NCBI GenBank assembly: GCA_036927565.1
Contig: JAYESD010000003.1
Span: 39,993,325 to 40,057,324, forward strand
Direction: 5' to 3'
Length of the DNA: 64,000 bases
Origin: Tuctoria greenei
Taxonomy: Eukaryota > Streptophyta > Magnoliopsida > Poales > Poaceae
Below the pieces are notes generated by a model. The model worked only from the letters and a program-made list of their open reading frames with translations. It did no database searches and was not told the DNA's origin. Both the position numbers and the translations under genes were made by a program. Position 1 is the stretch's first letter. Each line of letters begins with the position of its first letter. Shown here one piece after another: positions 11,374-21,595 of the stretch.

Positions 11374-12995
11374 GGATGATAACCTTCCAAAGTTGTTGCA
11401 GACCATTCAGGAAAAAAATGTTGGTACTTTTTACGACATTATGGACATGCCGCATAGAAGTGTGTCTGGGAAGTTGTATCTGCACCGTGCATTCTTTGCA
11501 TTAGGCCAATGTATTGCTGCTTTCAGACATTGTCGACCAATACTCTGCATTGGTGGTACATTTTTAACTGGAAAGTACAAAGGTCAAATTCTTACTGCTA
11601 TTGCAGTTGATGGGAACCAACAGGTGTTGCCTGTGGCCTTCGCATTTGTGGAAAGTGAGAACACTGAAAGCTGGTATTGGTTCCTTAGTCGGGTCAAGAT
11701 GGCTGTAGTTCAAGAACGTCCTGATGTCTGTCTCATACACGATCGTCATGCTGGATTGCTTAAAGCAATATCTGATTTGAAATTTGGATCATCGGATTGG
11801 GGACATCAACCTTATTGGATAGACATTCAATCAAGATATTGCATGAGGCATTTAGGTGCCAACTTTTTTAGCCACTTCAAGAACAAGCAACTTATGAATT
11901 TGTTCAAGATGTTGTGTAGTCAAAATCAGGAGAGTAAGTTTATTGCTCTTTGGAAACGTCTCGACAAATTGACTTCTGGCAGTGCAGAAGCGTCTTCAAG
12001 CACTAGCAATCCTCGTGACATTTCACGCAGAAACTTCTCTCATTGGATTCGGCGCGAAGCGAAAGAGAAGTGGTCATTGTTATACGACACCAATGGTGCT
12101 TGGTATGGTATCATGACAACTAATTTAGCTGAGGTAATATCCATCATTCCTAAGTGTTTTAGTTGTGTACGTTATGTATTTCATCATGCTAATGCAGTGA
12201 TACAAAATGCAGATATACAACTGGGTCATTCGCGGTTTAAGAGGGTTACCTTTGGTTGCTATTGTTGAGGGCATTTTATATGGGACATGCAAATATTTTC
12301 GTCAACGTTATGCGACTGCTATTTCAGCACTGAATAATGTCAATTTGGCTTATTCACCATACCTGTGCAAATACATGGAGAAGAAGATTGAAAAGGCCCG
12401 ATTTCATCGTGTCAGACCTATGGGTACCGCAGAGCACAGGTTTGAAATCCTTTGTAGGGATAAGGACCGTCGTGGTGCTAACCGTGTTAGAGTTGTTCAA
12501 CAGTGCATACTTCATCAGCAGGATTGCACGTGCACATGCATGAAGCCACAACTCTTCCATAGACCATGTTCCTATGTGATTGCAGCTTGCTCATTTACTA
12601 ACCTGACAGTGACCAATTACGTTTCATACTACTTTCAGAAAAGTGTTGTTGTCAGTACATGGAATGCAGAGGTATATGGATTTGGTAATCTGAGCTCATT
12701 TACCATGGATTTAGGGCTTGATGCTATGCGAGCACCTGACATCTCGCGGTTGAAGCAGAAAAGAGGTCGACATCAAACTCGTCGTATCAGAAACGATATG
12801 GACGAGTCAGAACTTGGAAGATTCCAAGGAAGATGCAACAAATGCAACCAAATTGGCCATACGTACAAAAAATGCATTACCAACACAGAGCCAAATGTGG
12901 TTGAAGCTGGACCTTCTGGGGATCCGCAGAGTGGACGGCGTCCTCGTGCTAGGAAGACAACTACGTTTAGGGATGGAGATGGCGATGCGATGTGA
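11374..12995 (+). pseudogene. MULE-2 transposase, N-terminally truncated, catalytic Asp lost
   Basis: Exon 11374-12133, intron 12134-12212 (GT-AG), exon 12213-12995. It aligns with the MULE-1 transposase from the segment before the DDE domain to the C-terminal knuckle (CNKCNQIGHTYKKC), including the SWIM finger (CTC...PCSY, where His of the motif reads Tyr). The first catalytic Asp of CIDGTF is Gly here (codon GGT at 11552-11554); the second, in IHDRH, is kept. There is no frameshift in the part that is frameshifted in MULE-1. Truncation plus the lost Asp make it non-catalytic. Confidence 0.88.
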
Positions 12996-13200
12996 TGTCA
13001 AGTATTTTATGTATTTGTAGCACTTACTCTATCGATGTTAAGTGAACTAAGTGTATCAGTGTTATGTATTTGGATTATGTTATGATGTTATGTGAACTCC
13101 AGTTAGATGCATATGAACTTCATGTTATGTATGTTAATATGTTATTGACATCATTTAACTTTAGCTCAAAATGCACTTCATGTTATAATTGTTTTCGCAG

Positions 13201-13804
13201 GCACATCTACGCAGGTACCTACATCGACGACCCCACACGTTACAGCCTTTGCAGGGACGTCTACACAGGTCCCTGGTCCCGACTTCGCAGGCACGTCGAC
13301 ACAGGTGCCTGCTTGGGGTTCGGACTTCGCAGGCACGTCGACACAGGTGCCTGATTGGGGTCAGCACTTTACGGATCCCTCGGCACAGGTACCTGCTTGG
13401 GGGGCTCCGCATATCCCACAGACGGACGCAGGTACGATGTAGAATAATTTTTCTCATTCATTTTTATTTTCGTAATTTGAGTTTGTACTGATAATTATTC
13501 TATAATTGCAGGTACGTACAGAGCGGACTTTGAGACTACGATGTCCGACTCACAGACGCAGCACGGCACTCCTCCGATGACACCTTTCCAGGTCGAGGAC
13601 TTCCTCGTTGATATAGCGCAGTACGATACACTTCATGGGTCTCAGTTGGCCGGTGCTCCCATTTCGACTCAGCAGACTCAGCAGTTTCAGACACCGGAGC
13701 AGGCTGGCCGTCCGCAACCGCAGAGGAGACCGCCACCAGACATTTCATATGACTGGGCTCATGTGAATGCTGCGCGTAGGGCCGACAAGCGTGGTAGACG
13801 TTAG
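13201..13804 (+). pseudogene. Tail of a PMD gene in MULE-2
   Basis: Two exons, 13201-13431 and 13512-13804, match the last two exons of the MULE-1 PMD gene, including intron phase. The first encodes repeats of about 11-22 residues around AGTSTQVPAWG; the second ends in DKRGRR. The mobile domain itself (exons 1-6) is absent: only about 200 bases separate the transposase stop from this piece. No internal stop is seen, so only the C-terminal disordered region survives. Confidence 0.8.
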
Positions 13805-14035
13805 TGTTATGTACGACGTATATGTGTGACTTATGATGTACAAAACTTATGTTCTATTATATTACTTCATTATGTTTCTATTTCTATGGTGTTTCGCATG
13901 GAAAGGAAGTATTACATACTACGCGTTACTTAAAAAACTGAAGCAAACGAGTATCTTATTGAAATTGAAGGCATAGGAACATTTAAACGATACATTTGAT
14001 GGAATAATGAAACATAGTTCGTAACTAGTACATTT

Positions 14036-14592
14036 TCACTTGTGGTGAGGACATTCACAGGACATATTGTTGCACTTAGGACTAGTATCATCCTCCAATT
14101 GTTCTAACTCCATATCCGCAATATGACCTACTAATTCTCGGTTTCGATTTCGCAAATATTTTATGTAATCTTGAATAGGCTTGATAGGTACTGGATCAAC
14201 CCACAATGTGTATCCGCAGTTATCTTCATCGAAATAAGACTACAAAAAACAAATTTAAAGTAAACATAACAAAAAGAAATACAACGTGAACGTACACAAA
14301 AACGATATGAACTTACTGCACGAGCCACAGAGCAACGAAAGAATCGACGACCGCTATCCTCTTTTCCATCCATCATTTGCACCAAACAATCCAGGCCGCA
14401 ACGACACTTGGGCCATTCTTCTTTGGTACTATCATATGGACGAAGAGGATTAAACACACCAAAATCACTTTTTCCTAATAGAGGGAATTCATCAAGTGGT
14501 TCATCGAACCACGAAGGACCGCCAACTAAGTAGTTCTGAGGCATTGGCCTAATGTTTCCTTCTCCTCTCCTTGCACGACCTCTGTTTTCCAT
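14036..14592 (-). CDS. GRF-type zinc-finger protein of MULE-2
   Basis: Two exons on the minus strand, 14592-14317 and 14239-14036, with a GT-AG intron in phase 0, give 159 residues and no internal stop. Residues about 62-88 form a GRF finger: KCRCG...C...GRRFFRC. The remainder, after the splice, is YFDEDNCGYTLW followed by a short helix and a Cys/His-rich end (CNNMSCECPHHK). It is transcribed inward from the right end of the element, convergent with the transposase, which recalls the mudrB position in MuDR; homology to MURB is not claimed. A minus-strand TATA (14643-14649) lies 50 bases upstream, and 47-bp dyad repeats lie further upstream. Likely nucleic-acid binding; function in transposition is unknown. 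Confidence 0.75.
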
Positions 14593-14642
14593 TGTGTTAC
14601 TACTAACTTTAATCATATACGAAATGTAAGAGGTGCGGACCC

Positions 14643-14649
14643 TTTTATA
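14643..14649 (-). promoter_or_regulatory. TATA box of the MULE-2 GRF gene
   Basis: The minus strand reads TATAAAA here, about 50 bases upstream of the ATG at 14592. The distance leaves a very short leader. The near-symmetric TATATA at 14983 is an alternative that would place the repeats in the transcript. Confidence 0.45.
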
Positions 14650-14696
14650 GACGAACATGGATGGGTCTATGGACCAAGTGTACGAAAGTCTATGGA

Positions 14697-14990
14697 CCAT
14701 GTCAGGCGAATCTCGTAAAAGACACATACGACATTGCACTGGTACATGTCAGGGGAATCTCGTAAAAGACACATACAACAGTTCACTGGTACATGTCAGG
14801 AGAATCTCGTAAAAGACACATACGACAGTGCACTGGTACATGTCAGGGGAATCTCGTAAAAGACACATACGACAGTGCACTGCTACATGTCAGAGGAATC
14901 TCGTAAAAGACACATACGATAGTGCACTGCTACATGTCAGTGGAATCTCGTAAAAGACACATACGACATTGCATTTTTCCTCTATATAAC
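14697..14990. repeat. Six 47-bp tandem repeats in MULE-2
   Basis: TCGTA halves start at 14713, 14759, 14807, 14854, 14901 and 14948, a period of 46-48 bases. Five of six units keep the full TCGTA-N9-TACGA dyad; the second reads TACAA. The unit includes ACATGTCAG and GAATCTCGT, shared with the 70-bp repeats of MULE-1. Confidence 0.92.
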
Positions 14991-15020
14991 ACTGCTGAAA
15001 TGGAGGAGCGGACTGGCTGT

Positions 15021-15310
15021 TTATGTCGTATGAGGCACATACGGCGGTATTGTGCATGTCGTATGGGCCTCATACGACATGCCACCGTGGCCGGTTTCGG
15101 CCCCGCTGGACGGCCCAGCCGACACACGTGGCATGAGCCACCTCGAATGTCGTATGGGCCTCATACGACATTGGCATGTCGTATGGGCCTCATACGACAT
15201 TCATTATGTCGTATGAGACTCATACGACGGCGGGTCAGATTTGAAAAAAATTTGAATCGAGGTTATTAATATAAATTTGGATTAAAATACGTATATTAAA
15301 AAAAATTCCC
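15021..15310. repeat. Right terminal repeat of MULE-2 with five dyads
   Basis: Five stem-loops with a 5-base spacer have arms at 15027-15032/15038-15043, 15054-15065/15071-15082, 15146-15156/15162-15172, 15176-15185/15191-15200 and 15206-15215/15221-15228. The core is TCGTATG-N5-CATACGA. The outer 70 bases are AT-rich and match the outer end of MULE-1. Confidence 0.88.
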
Positions 15311-16666
15311 CATGAAGATACATTGGATCCAAAAATGGTTATGATTTCCATACCAAGGAACAACTGTAATTTTGCAAGGAATTCTAACTCACATCCCTCC
15401 AAACACTATCATTCAACTTCTGAATGTACAGAGCACTGAATATTCGGACAACATAGAGCCTCACACCACTGATATTTAGCATCTGTTGGATGAGTACTCT
15501 TCTCTGTTTCAACCTTCATCTGGGCTTCCTCTAGCTTGTTCTTGTGACCATTCCATATCTCTAATTGTTGGAGGAAGACTTGTCAACATTAAACAGTACA
15601 AATATCCACCTCAACTTAAAACAGAGATTAAAAACCAGGTGCAACAGATGCTTCAGAGTGGCATTATTCAGCCAAGTCAGAGTGAATTTAACTCTGTTAT
15701 GCTCCTAGTGAAAAAAGAAAGATAGTTCTTGGAGGTTTTGTGTTGATTGTGTATATTAATGCACTAACAGTCAAGAAGCAATATCTCATCCCTATAATGG
15801 AGGAAAATTTTCATGAGCTCTCTCAGGCTAACTGGTTCACTAACTTTGACCTTTGGGCAGGTTTTCATCAAATCCTCTTGCAACCTGGGGAGGAGCACAA
15901 GACTGCCTTATCAACACATAAACTTTATTATGAATTTAGAGTATTAGCTTTTGGACTTACATGAGCCCCAACCACTTTTCACGGTGCTATGAATGCCACC
16001 CTCAACCCTCTATTAAGGAAATGTGTCATGTTCTTCTTTGACAATATACTAGTGTACAACCCTACTTACTCCTCCCACCTTGCTGATTTTAGGCAAGTTC
16101 TTGACATTCTTATGAAAGATTCTTGGAAGCTCAAGCTCTCAAAATGTTCCTTTGCACAAAATAACTCTATTACCATGGTCATATTATTAGTGCTACTAGA
16201 GTCTCAACGGACCCATCGAAGATATCCACTGTTGTTCAGTGGCCTACACCATCTAATGTGAAAAACTTTGAAGTTTCATGGATCTTGCTGGCTACTATAG
16301 GAGATTTGTGAAGCATTTTGGGATCATCCAACCTTTTGAAAAAGAATACCATCTTCATCTGGACACATGATCATCAGTTGGCATTTCAGTCCGTGAAAAA
16401 TGCACTGTCCACAACACCAACTTTGTCCCTACCTGATTTTTCTAAGCCGTTTTGCATAGAGACAGATGCTTGTGGGTCTAGCATAGGGGCTGTTCTCATA
16501 CAAAGTTATCACCCTATAGCTTTTCTAAGCAAGGCACTAGGACCTAAGACCATGGGGCTCTCGACTTATGAGAAAGAATAATTGGTTAGATGTTGGTTGT
16601 GGAACACTGGCGTCATTATCTCCAGTATGATGAATTCATTATCAAAACTAATCAAATAAGCTTGGC
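15311..16666 (+). pseudogene. Gypsy reverse transcriptase and RNase H remnant
   Basis: Open pieces in changing frames encode a Ty3-type reverse transcriptase. 15486-15725 carries the fingers (IIQPSQSEFNSVMLLVKK), 15740-15964 the palm (FDLWAGFHQI), and 15989-16261 the catalytic region, where the usual FFDDILVY reads FFFDNILVY, so one catalytic Asp is Asn. 16318-16581 is the RNase H start (FCIETDACGSSIGAVLIQ). A stop follows, and the reading continues in degraded form to 16666, where the Sirevirus LTR begins. The rest of RNase H and the integrase N-terminus are missing on both sides of that insertion. Confidence 0.82.
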
Positions 16667-18318
16667 TGAAAGTTGCCTAGAGGGGGGGTGAATAGTCTAA
16701 TCGACCTGAAATGACTTAATAAAACAAGATCAGTACTCAGGGGGCGGACTAGTTCGGTCCAGGGGCAGACTAGTCCGGTCCACTTGCAGGGAAAGCCTAA
16801 AAAGAGTTTCTAATAAGTTTTAGTCCGATTCTTGTGATGCAAATTATGTTAGAATGACTTAGTGAACCTTAACAAGTTATGAAGCAAGTGTGAGGTTAAG
16901 GATCACAATGAAGCAAGAGTGATGAACAAAACCGATAAAGCTAACCCTAGAAGCAATGTGCGATAAGTGAAAGCAAAGTACACAAGGGACACAAGGATTT
17001 TATCTCAAGGTTCGATCCCACGAAGGAATCTACGTCCCCGTTGAGGAGTCCACGAAGGACCAGGTTCAACAACCCTTCCTTCATCAAGTTTACCACAAGG
17101 GCCTAACTTGGTTCTCCACTATCACAAAGGGGTGAATACAAGATTTGTTGGGGCTTCTCATAATCTGAGGCTCCCACCACAAATACAATCACAAAGATCA
17201 ACTCAAGCCACAGATCAAAAAGATTCACAAGTGCAAGAGATCAAACCGAGAGCCTAGAGCGGTGTTCTTCCTCTTCTTCACCTCACCAAACCCTACTCCA
17301 CACAAGAATTAGTTTTAGAGGGAATGTAGGCAAGAAGGAGGCTTTTGGAGGCTCAAAGTTTGCTGTGGCGGCGCTAGGGTTTCAAAGTGCTCAAGGAATG
17401 GTTCAAATGAACCCAGGGGTCCTCTATTTACAGAGGTTCTCAGCCCATACTGCTGACTTCAGTAGATGGGCATACTAGTCCAGCCTACGGCCCGGACTAG
17501 TGCGGCCTTTGGGACCACTGACGTCCCTGACAACTGTCGCACTATGCGGCAATCGTCACACTACCAGCCAAACTTCAAATTCAAACGGTCACTTTATAAC
17601 GGACTAGTCCGGTCCGGTCCGGACCGGACTAGTCCGATCTCACACAGAACCTTTTGTTCCGTGTGAAAATGGACTAGTCTGGAGACCACAGACTAGTCCA
17701 GCCCCAAGGGCGGACTAGTCCGGTCTACCCAGACTTAGTCACTAAAACTCCACTTCTCTCCAAACCCGGACTAGTCCGGCCACTAGGGCGGACTAGTCCG
17801 ATCTTAGTCAGGACCTCTTGGTTCGGACTAAAACGGACAAGTTCGTGGTTTTGAGACTTAGCCCCGAAAACCCACTCCACGACTACCTGGACTAGTCTGT
17901 CTCACTACGGACTAGTCCGAACTCAGTCAGACCCTTCTGGTCCGGCTGAAAACGTACTTGGCCGGCCAGGAGCGAACTAGTCCGGCCACCTGCACGGACT
18001 AGTCCAACCACTCCTGCCAGACTACTTTCAACTCTCTTCTCTCAATAGGTTTGATCTCTAAACCGCTTTGAGCTCACAACTTGATCTCAATGCACTTTAC
18101 ACACACATCCTCACACATATTTGGCTAGTGTACGCTCGACACGCTAGAAACCCTAGTTTCTTCTTTTCGAGTCGACATCGCATTTTCATCCTTTTCCTTT
18201 TTGAGGGTTTGTGTTTCCGCTTGAATCCGTACCTGTGCTTAAGATCACTGAGCTCATTAGATACTTAATTGTCATCATCAATCATCCAAAACCCACGGGG
18301 ATCCTAGATGCACTTTCA
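16667..18318 (-). repeat. 3' LTR of Sirevirus 1, with ACTAGT palindrome pairs
   Basis: 1652 bases. It contains 15 ACTAGT sites, most within CGGACTAGTCCG. They begin at 16748/16769, 17474/17496, 17603/17628, 17673/17692/17714, 17770/17792, 17891/17911 and 17976/17998, so neighbours lie 19-25 bases apart. Sirevirus LTRs are known to carry clusters of short palindromes. Confidence 0.9.
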
Positions 18319-18332
18319 ATCTCCCCCTTCTT
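18319..18332 (-). promoter_or_regulatory. Polypurine tract of Sirevirus 1
   Basis: The minus strand reads a purine run around AAGAAGGGGGAGAT directly next to the LTR. Further purine runs lie at about 18409-18420, 18680-18730 and 18735-18745. Multiple tracts are a Sirevirus feature. Confidence 0.7.
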
Positions 18333-18794
18333 GGTGATTGATGACAACACATTAAGTCTTCACATATAAGAGTATAAATTTTGGTTTTCATAACGTGCGG
18401 ATGTATGAGTGACTCCCCCTCAATGAATGCATCATAAAAGAGAGATTGAGGAAGTCATTCATACACACACACGTTATGGTGGGGTGCCTACGTGTTGTGC
18501 TTAACAATTTGTGACAAGACATAATAAATATGAATATGATTAAAAGATAGACATTCAAAGCATCATATTGATATTAAACATTCAAAACATAGTTTTGCAC
18601 AAATTTAAACATTCGACATGACATAAATATTACAATGAGAAGTGCAACATGTCCAAGGATCCAAAATAAAAGCTACTCTCCCCACATCTAATTACCCTCC
18701 CCCATCCTTTCTAACTCCCCCCCCCATCTAACTCTCCCCCTTTGGCATCAAGACACCAAAAAGGAAAAGAAGAGGGGAACACGAGGCCTATCCA

Positions 18795-20618
18795 CTAGTC
18801 GTCATCCTCATCATCGTCCGCCGCCTCGTCACGGGAGTCGCTCTCCGTGGCGTCCGGATCCTCGTGATCCTCATCGTCGTCGTCGGAGACCCGTGCCGAG
18901 GGAGCAGCCCGGGAAGAGCTCCCGTCCTCCTGGAACTGGGCAAGCTCGTCGGCGGTGAAGACGGGTAATGGCGTGATCTCGCCATCGCTCTCCTCCGGAG
19001 GTGACATGGGGACCTCCAGTTTGTCACACACCGCCTTGAGATATTTTTCTTGGCGCTTGTGTGCCCGCTGATTCCGGATCTCTTATTTCCGGCAGGAGGT
19101 GAAGATAGCTTTAAAGCACTTGAAGAAGGCGCTCATCGACTGAGGTGGAGGTGGAGAGGGATGTGCCATGGGGTGAGGTGTTGGCACCACCAAGTGAGAG
19201 GGAGGCTCCGCATTCTTTCGGCGCGTAGGAGGCGGCACCGTAGGTGGCGTCTGAGGATGGAGCGGGCGATGAGTCACATCCTTGACGAAGGTCAAGCCCG
19301 ACACTTTCTCGATGAGATACATGATGTAGGGGGCATACCCGCAAGCACGGTTGGGGGTATGCGAGATGTTGAAAATGTCGTCGAAGATGTAATCGACGAG
19401 GTTGAACTTCTCCTACCCATCAATAAAAAGTAGCAGGTGCCTCAGATTGCCTTGGATCACCCCTGCATCACCATCCTTTGGTGCTATCGTCCTCCTCAGG
19501 ATCCTGTTCAGAATGCTATAGAATGGCTTGGTATTGCGAGCATGCCCGACATCATACTGAACATGACTGGGATACATGTAGGACAACTCGTCTCTGTCTA
19601 CGGCCTTGAGGTTAGAGATAATGATCTCATGGTCCAAATGGGCCTCAAGTCCGAGAATATTGGCAAACTCCTCAAAAGTAACTGAGAGTTGCTCACCATG
19701 CGTCATCCAAATGATTTGTCTATCACCTGAAGTGGTGAAGTAGATGGTGGAGTAGAATTGCAGGATGACTTCAACATTCCAGTCATATTTGAAGCCCATG
19801 ATGCCTTTGAGCTCATGGCGCTCAGTGGCTTCAATGACCACATCAAAAGAAGAGTATTTATTTTGGGTCATGTACTTCCAGTCTACCCATTGAGCTTTGA
19901 TCACTAGCTTCTTCATGTTCTGGTAGACCAGACAGTAATAGTCACAGTGAAAATCGCACCAAAACCTAGGATCGGCGGTGCTTCTTTCATACTTGTAGAC
20001 TTTGTCCGTCCACAGTCTTCTCGCCTTCTCGGCTCCTTTCCCATGGAAGACATTAGCAGCTATTTTACGCTGCCTGTTGGGATTCCTCTCAGGAGTGTGC
20101 ACCTCCAAGAGGCCAATGGGTTTGACCTGCCCCTTCTCCTTGATCACAGAGCCTGCGTCCCTCTTCGCCGGTATCTTCAAAGTGGGCCTCCTTTTCTTGG
20201 GCTCTATTGGAGCCGGAGCCTTGCCCTTCTTCGGATCTCTCTCGATCCGGCGTTCAGCAATTTCTTCTTGGGCTTGCTCCTTGCCCCTTGCTTTCTCTCC
20301 CATGGTCACAAGTCTCTTCCTTTTGGAGACTTGTGTTGCTGTAGCCTGAGAATTGTGAGCTTCACGCTCCTCTCGCTTCTTCTTGCGGAGTTCTTTGCAG
20401 GACTCCTCAATGGCACGGGCCATCGCTTCATCTTCTTTGTAGGCCGTAGTTGCGGCCCTAGCTTGTTGTTTCTTGGCTGCCTTTGCTCGCTCTTGCTGCT
20501 CGAGAAGTTTCTTGGCAGCCTCAACCTCAGCCTTTGCCCGTTCCTCGCCAAGGCGAAGCTGCTCCGCCTCCCATTCGGGGTCAGTGGGGGTAGAAGCGGA
20601 TCGGCGAGGAGCTGCCAT
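18795..20618 (-). pseudogene. Extra (env-position) ORF of Sirevirus 1
   Basis: One frame of about 608 codons holds two in-frame stops, TAG at 19413-19415 and TAA at 19083-19085. The N-terminal ~110 residues are a charged coiled coil rich in Glu, Lys and Ala. A basic linker follows, then a globular core (FWCDFHCDYY ... YDWNVEVILQFYSTIYF ... WMTHGEQ) and, last, a proline-rich region and an acidic tail of Asp/Glu. The core resembles the putative plant transposon protein domain seen in grass retroelements. The ORF sits where some Sireviruses have an envelope-like gene, but I see no signal peptide or membrane span, so an envelope role is not supported. The same ORF, with a different N-terminus, is present in the second element. 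Confidence 0.72.
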
Positions 20619-21595
20619 CGCTGCTGAAACAGGAGGAAAACAAGGGATAGAAGGTCAAGAAGGTAGAATATTGTGAAAGAAATCATGAGAAACAGCCAAA
20701 GTTAGGGTTTGGTCCTGTGTACACCGGACTTGTTCGCCCAGGGGCGGACTAGTCCGGTTTACACAGTTTGAACCCTAACTCTAACGGTTTTTCGAAAAAT
20801 CGTTCAATCAAGTCGCAATACTCCTAGGCTATGATCACAAGGATGCTAGGAACAACTTTAATGAAGAGGGACCTATCAAAAACTTTATAGATTAAGAATG
20901 AGGCAAGTTTTTGAAAAGTGAGGAGTACCTCTTCAAATCTTGAGAAATAGACGAGATCGGGGATTGACAGCGTCGGGAAAGGTTGGGAAAGATTTCCCAC
21001 GCTTCCGGGGCTTCCAATGCACGGATTGGAAACAATCTTTGGTGGATGGAGTCAAAAATCGCCCAAGGAGGGGAGTTGAGCGCGCGTGGGAGAGAAAAAA
21101 GTGAGTGGAGAAGAGGAGGGGTCGGCCGCCTCCTGAGGGGTTTAAGTCCCCAGGGGCCGGACTAGTCCGGTCTGCGGACCAGACCCGGACTAGTCCGAAT
21201 CTGGACTTGTCCGGCCATACGGCGGACTAGTCCAGTCCTGAGGGGTTGAAAACATATATATTTGAGTTTTAGCCACTATAGTTTATCCTTTTGGACATAT
21301 TGCCACAAAAAAACCTTATAAATATGGTCAGTAAGCAATCAACAATCAAACTATGACCATAACTCACAAAGTTGATAGTTTTTCAAATATTTTGGAGGAA
21401 ATATAGATAGAGATGAATTTCTCAAACACATGCGTTCTTTTGAATAAGATGTAAACATTCAGATGTGCATGTTTCAAGCTACATTTCGAGAATCTAAGAT
21501 ATTGAGCTCACTCCTAAGCTCACAAAAGTGCTTCTCATCTAGAGGTTTGGTGAATATATCGGCTAGTTGGTTCTCGGTTCTCACATGGGAAATCA

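Larger units (their letters stand above)
11374..15310 (+). mobile_element. MULE-2: 5'-truncated Mutator-like element inside gypsy gag-pol
   Basis: Homology to MULE-1 begins abruptly inside the transposase gene (equivalent to about 1995), so the left end and N-terminal half are gone. The right terminal repeat with its dyads is kept, and gypsy sequence resumes after about 15310. The PMD gene is reduced to its tail, while a different GRF gene on the minus strand is intact. Protein-level divergence from MULE-1 marks it as a related but distinct member. The missing gypsy gag end and protease suggest that one deletion removed both the MULE left end and adjacent gypsy DNA. Confidence 0.85.

Noticed and set aside
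18795..20618. Calling the extra Sirevirus ORF an envelope gene
   Set aside because: Position fits, but no signal peptide, membrane span or fusion motif is visible.
19947..20627. 226-residue plus-strand frame
   Set aside because: Antisense shadow of the coiled-coil extra ORF of Sirevirus 1; composition effect.
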